Positions 58,307-64,000 of a stretch of 64,000 bases of DNA are shown in pieces (position 1 is the first letter of the stretch; the number at the start of each line of letters is the position of its first letter). The stretch is from Aeromonas jandaei. GTDB lineage: Bacteria; Pseudomonadota; Gammaproteobacteria; Enterobacterales; Aeromonadaceae. The DNA is taken from assembly GCF_037890695.1 (NCBI RefSeq), contig NZ_CP149571.1:3378001-3442000 (forward strand). The letters are read 5' to 3'. The position numbers and the translations under genes were made by a program. The notes under the pieces were generated by a model. That model had not been told where the DNA came from. It saw only the letters and a program-made list of their open reading frames with translations, and did no database searches.

Positions 58307-59254
58307 ATGATCACCGCCTACATTCTCAATAACAAGGTGCTGGATATAGTCACGCTCGGGCCTGACGACATAGTACCTGACAACACGGTCTGGCTGGATG
58401 CCTACAAGCCGGACACGGCAGAGCGAGAATGGTTGACGGGCCTGTTCCTGGAAGAGGTTCCCGACAAGGAAGAGCTCGACGACATCGAGGCATCAGCCCG
58501 TTTCTACTGGGATACCGATGGTCTGCACATTCACTCCCTGTTTCCCCAGCGGATCGGTCGTGACACCAAGGGTGTCCACGTCTCCTTTACCCTGCGCAAC
58601 AACCTGCTGATCAGCATTCGTGAAGATGACATCGGGCTGGTTCGCCTGCTGCGCCACTATATGCGCCAGGATCGGCTGGAGGTGGAGGATGCCCTCGACA
58701 TCCTGCTGGAGGTACAAAACCTCAAGGTAGAGTACCTCTCCGACCTTATCGAAGATGGTTACAAAACCTTGGAAAACACCGCTGACCAGATCTTCGAGCC
58801 GGATCAGATCAACCCCATGCTCAAGGAGTTGATGGCGCAGGAAGAGGCCAACGGCCAGATCCGTCTCTCCCTGCACGATACCCGCCGCGCCTTGCGCTTC
58901 CTCAAGCGCAGCCTGCGCCAGCGCATGAGCCTTGAGCAGAACAAGTGGATCGACGAGATGCTGCACGACGTGGAGTCACTGTTGCCCCACACCCAGTTCC
59001 TGTTCGACAAGATCAACTTCCAGCTGGAGGCCTCCATGGGGGTGACCAATCTGGAACAGAACAAGGTGATCAAGATCTTCTCGGTAGCCGCCGTAATCTT
59101 CCTGCCGCCGACCCTGATCGCCAGTATCTACGGCATGAACTTCGGCCGCATGCCTGAGCTCGCCTGGGAGTATGGTTATCCCCTCTCGCTGGTGCTGATG
59201 GTGATGTCATCGCTCGGCACTGGTCTCTTCTTCAAGCGCAAAGGCTGGCTGTAA
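58307..59254 (+). CDS. corA: Magnesium/cobalt transporter CorA
   Basis: Pentameric inner-membrane Mg2+ channel. It has 315 residues (E. coli 316). The large N-terminal cytosolic domain contains LDDIEASARFYWDTDGLHIHSLF, the long helix precedes LPHTQFLFDKINFQLEASMG, and two C-terminal membrane helices carry the YGMNFG selectivity motif and end in FFKRKGWL with the basic tail. AAGGGGGG precedes the ATG. It is monocistronic, with its own promoter. Confidence 0.95.
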   Translation: MITAYILNNKVLDIVTLGPDDIVPDNTVWLDAYKPDTAEREWLTGLFLEEVPDKEELDDIEASARFYWDTDGLHIHSLFPQRIGRDTKGVHVSFTLRNNLLISIREDDIGLVRLLRHYMRQDRLEVEDALDILLEVQNLKVEYLSDLIEDGYKTLENTADQIFEPDQINPMLKELMAQEEANGQIRLSLHDTRRALRFLKRSLRQRMSLEQNKWIDEMLHDVESLLPHTQFLFDKINFQLEASMGVTNLEQNKVIKIFSVAAVIFLPPTLIASIYGMNFGRMPELAWEYGYPLSLVLMVMSSLGTGLFFKRKGWL

Positions 59255-59403
59255 CGCCGGCTGCCCGGCACAAAAAGATTCTCGCGCATTGGGGGGCATG
59301 ACCCCCCGATTAATTCCCGCCCCCTCCCTCGCCTTGCAAAGGGCTCGCCTTCGCCCCATATCCTCTGCATCACTTGCACTCTATCAATGGATATCGGGTA
59401 ACC

Positions 59404-59865
59404 ATGACCCTCTACCCCGAACACCGCTATGACGATCACGGCCAGCTTCGCCCTCCTCTCTGGTTCTGGCCCATCGCCCTGCTACTGACCCGCTCGGTCT
59501 GGCTCTTTCTGATGGCTGGCGTCACCCGCCAGAGCGGCAGCGAGATCCTTGAGCTCTTCTATCCCGACAAGCTCACTCTCTATATCAGCCTGCTGACCGA
59601 TGTGCCCGCCATGCTGGCACTGCTCGCCTGCGGCGGCACCTATCAGCAGACCCATGGCATTCGCGCCAGACTCAGGCGCCACAGTCCCTTGCTGCTGCTC
59701 TGCTCTGCCACCAGCGGCCTGCTGATGCAGCTGCACAGCCTCAACCTGCAGAAGTGGTCGTTCAGCTGGCCCACCGCGCTGGTGCTGGTCGCCAGCCTCT
59801 GGGCGCTCTGGTATCTGCTGCGCAGTCGCCAGTTGCGCGAATATGCGGCCGACGAGCCCCACTAA
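59404..59865 (+). CDS. DUF2919-type inner-membrane protein (YfeZ-like)
   Basis: A 153-residue membrane protein with about four hydrophobic segments (LWFWPIALLLTRSVWLFLMAG, LYISLLTDVPAMLALLACGG, LLLLCSATSGLLMQL, WPTALVLVASLWALWYLL). The N-terminal YDDHGQLRPPLWFW resembles the DUF2919 family start; function unknown. Start ATG 59404 with GGGT upstream; an upstream ATG at 59374 would add ten residues. It is convergent with the secretin-domain gene, with a 29-bp gap and no clear terminator. Confidence 0.65.
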   Translation: MTLYPEHRYDDHGQLRPPLWFWPIALLLTRSVWLFLMAGVTRQSGSEILELFYPDKLTLYISLLTDVPAMLALLACGGTYQQTHGIRARLRRHSPLLLLCSATSGLLMQLHSLNLQKWSFSWPTALVLVASLWALWYLLRSRQLREYAADEPH

Positions 59866-59894
59866 CGGGGCTCTGGACAAGGTTTGCGAGGTAT

Positions 59895-60671
59895 TCAGTC
59901 ATATTGAGGAGTAACCCGGATCTGCAGGGTCTGGCGATCGCTCTGGCTATCACGCCCGCCCTGCAACTGTGTACCAAGAGTACTGCCCTGCTGCGCCGAA
60001 CTGGTGGATAGCTCCCCCACCGTCAGCCACTGGCCCGGGGCTCCACTGACCTCGGTGGCACTCTGCCCACGATTTATAGTTCCATGCTCCAGCCTCGCCT
60101 GCTCGCTGCTGAGCGCTACCTGAACCCTGTCCCCAATCAGGGTTGCGGTGGCATAGAGGCCGTTCACCAGCGGCATCATCCCCACCACCGCGCCCCCGTT
60201 CCACTGATAGAAGGTGACCGGCTGATAGGAGCCCATTTGCAGCAACACGGGACGACCCGACAGCCCGCGCACCTGCCAGCTGTCGTTCTGGCTGCGCTGG
60301 TACTGCTGGGCATTGCCATCGAGCAACCACTGCCGTTTGGCATCGTCACGGCTTACTGAAGCGTCCAGTTGTTCACTGCTGGAAAGCCCATCCACCCGCC
60401 ACTCGATAAGCAGGCTTTGCGGTGGCTGGTTGATTTGCGCCAGAGTCGCCTCGGCTTCCTGCAATTGGTCCGGCGTCCCGCTCAGCACCAGCTGATTGCC
60501 CATGGCGCTTACTCCGAGCCGGGGATAGATCTCCTTGAGGGTCTGCACCGCGACCTGCGCCTCGAATACCGGGATCACCTTCACATCGGCCCACGAAGGT
60601 GAGCTCCATATCCCCGCCATACAACAGAGCCACAGCAGCCACCTGCATCCATATCTCGTCAGACAGTACAT
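59895..60671 (-). CDS. Exported protein with secretin N-domain (NolW-like)
   Basis: A 258-residue protein with a signal peptide (WLLWLCCMAGIWSSPSWA). The mature N-terminus (about 28-95, VKVIPVFEAQVAVQTLKEIYPRLGVSAMGNQLVLSGTPDQLQEAEATL) has the beta-alpha-beta pattern of secretin N-domains. The rest has beta-rich repeats but no secretin pore signature, so it is not a secretin itself. It may be a periplasmic partner of a type II or pilus system, or independent. The start at 60671 has GGAGGAG upstream. Function unknown. Confidence 0.68.
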   Translation of the reverse strand: MYCLTRYGCRWLLWLCCMAGIWSSPSWADVKVIPVFEAQVAVQTLKEIYPRLGVSAMGNQLVLSGTPDQLQEAEATLAQINQPPQSLLIEWRVDGLSSSEQLDASVSRDDAKRQWLLDGNAQQYQRSQNDSWQVRGLSGRPVLLQMGSYQPVTFYQWNGGAVVGMMPLVNGLYATATLIGDRVQVALSSEQARLEHGTINRGQSATEVSGAPGQWLTVGELSTSSAQQGSTLGTQLQGGRDSQSDRQTLQIRVTPQYD

Positions 60672-60835
60672 CACATCTCCTCCTGGACCCGAACCGGCTG
60701 TTCGATGATGAACCCCGTCACAGGCAAAAGACAACCTCCGAGATGCCCCTTGCAACAACCCTGTCATCAGACTCCCGCCCGGGGCGGGTTATCGCGTAAG
60801 ATACGCCCCATTATGTTTACCAACCGGAACCTCTC

Positions 60836-61387
60836 ATGCTGAAACAGCTGTTGTTACTCCCCCTCGCCCTGCTGCTGGCGGCCTGCTCGCTGACCCAGTA
60901 CAACGTCAGCGAAGCCGAAATCAACCAGTACCTCAAAAAGCAGGTCTCTTTTGAAAAACAGCTGGGGATCCCCGGCATCATGTCGAGCAAGATCCGTCTT
61001 GACGAGATGCAGAGCCGTATCGGCCGCAAGCAACCGGATCGCATCGAACTCGATGCAGCTGGCGACCTGCAGGTAAGCAGCCCCCTTGGCAGCCAGCAGA
61101 TGAAGGTCCGTTTTGCCCTGAGCGCCCGCCCGGAATATGTCGCCGATCAGGGGGCTATCTATCTGCGTGATCTCGAACTGGTCTCGGTGCAGACCGATCC
61201 GGCCAACATAGGTGCCGCATTGACCCCTATCCTGCCTACCTTCAATCAGTCGCTCTCCCTCTTCCTGTCGCAGACGCCGGTCTATCGCCTCGACAGCAGC
61301 CGCAAAAACGAAGCGAGGATCAAGGACAAGGTCGAAGATCTCAAGGTGGAACCGGGTCGTCTGGTGATCCCCTTCAAGGTGCTCTGA
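60836..61387 (+). CDS. yceB: YceB-family lipoprotein (DUF1439)
   Basis: A 183-residue lipoprotein. The lipobox is LLAAC at the end of a 17-residue signal (LLLPLALLLAACS), and Ser after Cys favours outer-membrane sorting by Lol. The body has the DUF1439 features YNVSEAEINQYLKKQVSFEKQLG and the C-terminal VEPGRLVIPFKVL. Function is unknown; the fold is a lipid-binding-like TULIP/SMP relative in some predictions (recalled, not checked). It is divergent from the secretin-domain gene and ends at a large terminator. Confidence 0.85.
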   Translation: MLKQLLLLPLALLLAACSLTQYNVSEAEINQYLKKQVSFEKQLGIPGIMSSKIRLDEMQSRIGRKQPDRIELDAAGDLQVSSPLGSQQMKVRFALSARPEYVADQGAIYLRDLELVSVQTDPANIGAALTPILPTFNQSLSLFLSQTPVYRLDSSRKNEARIKDKVEDLKVEPGRLVIPFKVL

Positions 61388-61421
61388 TCAGGCTATTTCT
61401 CCCCCCTCACCTTTGTTGTGC

Positions 61422-61474
61422 AAACCGCCCGGCCTCTTGTCCTGCTTCCCAGACAAGCTGCCGGGCGGTTTTTT
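61422..61474 (+). terminator. Terminator after yceB
   Basis: AAACCGCCCGGC / GCCGGGCGGTTT outer stem, with an inner CTTGTC/GACAAG stem, and a T6 tract. It lies 35 bases past the yceB stop. Confidence 0.9.
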
Positions 61475-61571
61475 GCTTCTCAACCCGGCGCGAACAGAGC
61501 ATAATGCACACCATTCTCATTTAGATTCGTCATGAGAAGCGTCAATAATAAAACCAATGGTGAAAAGGGAC

Positions 61572-63569
61572 ATGAGAAAAACCGTTCTGGTACAGGCCGT
61601 TGCCTGTGCTCTGGTGAGTGGCATCGCACACGCAGCCGTCAAGGTTGAAGACAAGACTTTCAACACCGCCGCCAACATGCTGGCCTATACCGAATTTGAA
61701 CTCTCCGGCGAGCCGCTGGCCGAAGCGCTGGGGCTGGATCTGGACGTGCTGGATGCCAATCGCGCCGATGAGCCAACCCCGTTCGACTTCGCCGCCGGCA
61801 TCGAATCCTATGAATACTCCGAAGAGGCGATGTACGCCCTCAACTATCAGTCCGGCATGGGCCCCCATCTGGTGAACGGGCCGCAAAACCTGGCCCGTGG
61901 CGGCACCATGGCCGATCTCGGCAAGCGGGTCATGGCCATGGCGGAGGCAGTTGGCTTCCCGGCTGACGAGATCCCGCAAGGCATGTATCCCCTCTCCCTG
62001 CCCTACGCCTCCGCTAACCCGGAGTTTGCCGAGGCTGTGAATACCACTCCGGTCAATGGTGACCAGATCACCATCAAGACCGCCAAAGGCGTCGAGAAAA
62101 CCGTCAAGATCCAGGTTCCGGCCTACTTCCGCGACTACACCACCCTGCGCTGGAGCGGCAGTGACAACCTTCTGGTACCGGCGGCTGTGGGCGGCATTCT
62201 GCTCAAAGAGGTGATGTGGTCCCAGGACTTCCTCGGCGGCATGCACGTGGCCGAGAGCGATGAAGAGGTTGAAGCCGCCTCCGCCACCATGGATCAGGAT
62301 GGCAAGCACAAGCTCGGCGTCTCCGCCGCCGACGGCTTCAACGGCATGATGCTGACCGAACAATCCATCGACAAGCTGACCATCATGCAGAACCAGCTTG
62401 GCTTCGATGGCAAACAACTGGGAGCCAAGATCACCCCGCAGTATGATCCGGCCAAGGGCATCATCTACTTCCCCCATCAGGTGAAAGTGACCGAAACTCG
62501 CAACAACGATGCGGGCGCCATCGGCAAGCTCGACGTAGTGGATGGCTCAGCCCAGCTGCGCGATGCCTGGATGATGCTGTGGCCACTCTCCGAGTTCTAC
62601 GCATTCAGCGACCAGCGCACGGCCAACACCAACCAGAATCCGGCCTTCCACGCCGTGTTTGACGGCGAGCCGTTTGCCGCAACCCCCAAGGCCAACCAGT
62701 CCAACGATCTGGGCAAGGCGGTGGCAGGCAGCGACGCCTTCTCGCTGGCGCTCAACCTCTCCAGCTTCACCTTCAAGAACCTGACCGCCCTGCACTTTGA
62801 TGGCAAAGCCGGCACTCTGGTGGATAGCTGGCTGGCGGGTAAACAGGGCAAGCACGTCACCACCTTTGACGCGGCTTACGCACTGGTCGCCCTGCAGATC
62901 TTCCAGCGCGCTCAGGATGCGCTACCGGTCGGTTACGCCGCCGGTGACAACGGCGAGCTGAACCTCAAGACCAGGCAGGGTCAGCAGGCCCTCGAGCTTA
63001 TCCGCAAACAGGCCGATTTCATCCTTGCCAATCTCAAGGGGCACAACGGGCTGGTACACGATGGTCTGACACTGGGTGGCAAGGTAGACAAGGCGCAATC
63101 CGTTGATGCCCAGTTTGCTGCTATCCGCGGCCTGACCGCTGCGTTCCTCGCGACTTCCGATGCCAAGTACCGCACCGCCGCGCGCGAGCTGTTTATCGCC
63201 GCTGACAAGGCCTATTTCAGTGCCAAAGCGGGCACCTGGCTGGCTGGCAAAAAGGGCGAGTACACTCCCTGGACCCAGGCAGCCATCTCCGGCGCGCTGC
63301 GTTCTGCCATGCTGAACCTGCGCAACGAAGGGGCCGAGAAGGAGCCCGAACTGGAGCTGGCCAAGTTGACCGGTCAGTACGTCAGCTGGTTCCGCGGCAC
63401 CGTCAACGGCGGCATGCAGATGGCCGAGTGGGTCGGCGACTCCGGCGAGAACGTCATCGAAGGCGCCGGTGGTGACACCGACGAAGATGGCGTCCCGCAA
63501 GTGACCGCCGCCGGTGGCAAGCACGGCACCGCCATGGTGATGGCCGCCAAAGCGGTGGTCAGCGAGTAA
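61572..63569 (+). CDS. Uncharacterised exported protein
   Basis: About 665 residues with a signal peptide (MRKTVLVQAVACALVSGIAHA-AVKV). I do not recognise the family. The body is mixed, with a C-terminal half (about 400-640) rich in Ala/Leu/Gln helices such as ALVALQIFQRAQDALPVGYA and AQFAAIRGLTAAFLATSDAKYRTAARELF, resembling alpha-toroid or TPR-like folds. Cysteine occurs only in the signal region. AAGGG lies close to ATG 61572; ATG 61557 is an alternative. A weak Fur-like sequence (61515-61535) lies upstream. It is monocistronic, ending at a bidirectional terminator. Confidence 0.6.
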   Translation: MRKTVLVQAVACALVSGIAHAAVKVEDKTFNTAANMLAYTEFELSGEPLAEALGLDLDVLDANRADEPTPFDFAAGIESYEYSEEAMYALNYQSGMGPHLVNGPQNLARGGTMADLGKRVMAMAEAVGFPADEIPQGMYPLSLPYASANPEFAEAVNTTPVNGDQITIKTAKGVEKTVKIQVPAYFRDYTTLRWSGSDNLLVPAAVGGILLKEVMWSQDFLGGMHVAESDEEVEAASATMDQDGKHKLGVSAADGFNGMMLTEQSIDKLTIMQNQLGFDGKQLGAKITPQYDPAKGIIYFPHQVKVTETRNNDAGAIGKLDVVDGSAQLRDAWMMLWPLSEFYAFSDQRTANTNQNPAFHAVFDGEPFAATPKANQSNDLGKAVAGSDAFSLALNLSSFTFKNLTALHFDGKAGTLVDSWLAGKQGKHVTTFDAAYALVALQIFQRAQDALPVGYAAGDNGELNLKTRQGQQALELIRKQADFILANLKGHNGLVHDGLTLGGKVDKAQSVDAQFAAIRGLTAAFLATSDAKYRTAARELFIAADKAYFSAKAGTWLAGKKGEYTPWTQAAISGALRSAMLNLRNEGAEKEPELELAKLTGQYVSWFRGTVNGGMQMAEWVGDSGENVIEGAGGDTDEDGVPQVTAAGGKHGTAMVMAAKAVVSE

Positions 63570-63590
63570 TCCGCACCCTTCACCCGGATG

Positions 63591-63619
63591 AAAAAGGGAG
63601 CCTTGATGGCTCCCTTTGC
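63591..63619. terminator. Bidirectional terminator between the exported-protein gene and glgC
   Basis: AAAGGGAGCC / GGCTCCCTTT perfect 10-bp stem with a TTGAT loop, between convergent genes. Confidence 0.88.
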
Positions 63620-63670
63620 ATTACAGCGTCTGACTCTTCATTTCAGGGCACTTCAATTAATTCGCTTGGG

Positions 63671-64000
63671 TTAACCCAGCTTGTCCAGCATCTCCTTGGT
63701 CACCAGCACGATACCCTGCTCGGAACGATAGAAGCGGCGCGCATCCTCATCGGCATTCTCGCCCACCACCAGCCCGTCTGGCACCTTGCAGCCCTTGTCC
63801 ACCACCACCCGGCGCAGCCGGCAGCCGGTACCGATCTCGACCCCCGGGAAGATGACTGCCTGATCGAGAGTACAGAAGGAGTGCACCCGCACGTTGGTAA
63901 AGAGCACCGAGTTGAGCACGAACGAACCGCTGACGATGGTTCCGCCGGCAAACATGGAGTTGATGGTCATGCCGTGCTGGCCATTTCTGTCCTGCACGAA
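63671..64000 (-). CDS. glgC: Glucose-1-phosphate adenylyltransferase GlgC (5' part missing)
   Basis: C-terminal 109 residues of ADP-glucose pyrophosphorylase, the first enzyme of glycogen synthesis. The left-handed beta-helix domain is visible: [44 protein letters not shown] and [43 protein letters not shown]. The remainder lies beyond the window's right edge. The match to E. coli GlgC's C-terminus, from memory, is close. Confidence 0.93.
   Translation of the reverse strand, partial: FVQDRNGQHGMTINSMFAGGTIVSGSFVLNSVLFTNVRVHSFCTLDQAVIFPGVEIGTGCRLRRVVVDKGCKVPDGLVVGENADEDARRFYRSEQGIVLVTKEMLDKLG

Noticed and set aside
1..64000. CRISPR arrays, rRNA or tRNA genes, insertion sequences, prophage
   Set aside because: No regularly spaced repeats, T-loop-like TTCRANNY with matching stems, transposase or phage genes were found on reading both strands by eye.

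Overview
The window is a chromosomal segment of a gamma-proteobacterium, most likely Aeromonas. It is dense, GC-rich and almost wholly core genome. Gene products such as ClpX/ClpP/trigger factor, LolCDE, Mfd, GuaBA, AroA/SerC, EtfAB and MngRAB look closest to the Aeromonas/Vibrio/enterobacterial group, as judged from memory of the families and not from a search. No rRNA, tRNA, CRISPR array, prophage or insertion sequence is visible. Both window ends cut genes: clpX on the left and glgC on the right.

Layout. 1-3.8 kb: protein quality control (clpX, clpP, tig) and a YccF-type membrane protein. 3.9-12 kb: yfbR, the lipoprotein exporter operon lolCDE, then a divergent PilZ-like gene and mfd. 12-20 kb: fbp, a peptide-binding protein, an EamA exporter, ytfK, sixA and an insulinase-type protease. 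20-27.3 kb is the accessory stretch. It holds an apparent FNR-activated small RNA, tpm, a leucine-rich-repeat protein kinase, a REP-like inverted pair, a solitary 1283-residue STAND ATPase with an Mrr-like nuclease head (a probable anti-phage gene, AT-richer than its surroundings), and a small cystatin-like protein. 27.6-37 kb: guaBA, kup, a Fur-box-preceded tonB-exbB-exbD operon, and xseA. 37-43 kb: the mannosylglycerate system mngR/mngA/mngB. 43-50.4 kb: ddl, a 2OG-Fe(II) oxygenase, a glutathione peroxidase, rhlE, Fur-controlled hutW, and a chemoreceptor with a c-type haem motif. 50.5-58 kb: aroG with a TyrR operator, serC and aroA, and the electron-transfer flavoprotein genes etfBA facing etfD across a MerR-type palindrome. 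58-64 kb: corA, a DUF2919 protein, an orphan secretin-N-domain protein, YceB lipoprotein, an uncharacterised exported protein and the end of glgC.

Functional links. TonB/ExbBD energises uptake of iron compounds and haem, and HutW opens haem anaerobically; both have Fur-type sites upstream. EtfAB passes electrons to EtfD and so to quinone. AroG and AroA feed chorismate synthesis, and SerC supplies serine. MngA imports and phosphorylates mannosylglycerate, MngB cleaves it, and MngR represses both. Convergent gene pairs almost always share a bidirectional intrinsic terminator.

The most novel signals are the STAND-nuclease gene, the FNR-type promoter driving a probable 160-nt RNA with no contained open frame, the LRR-kinase, and the cystatin-like protein. 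All positions were read by eye; no homology search or GC computation was run.
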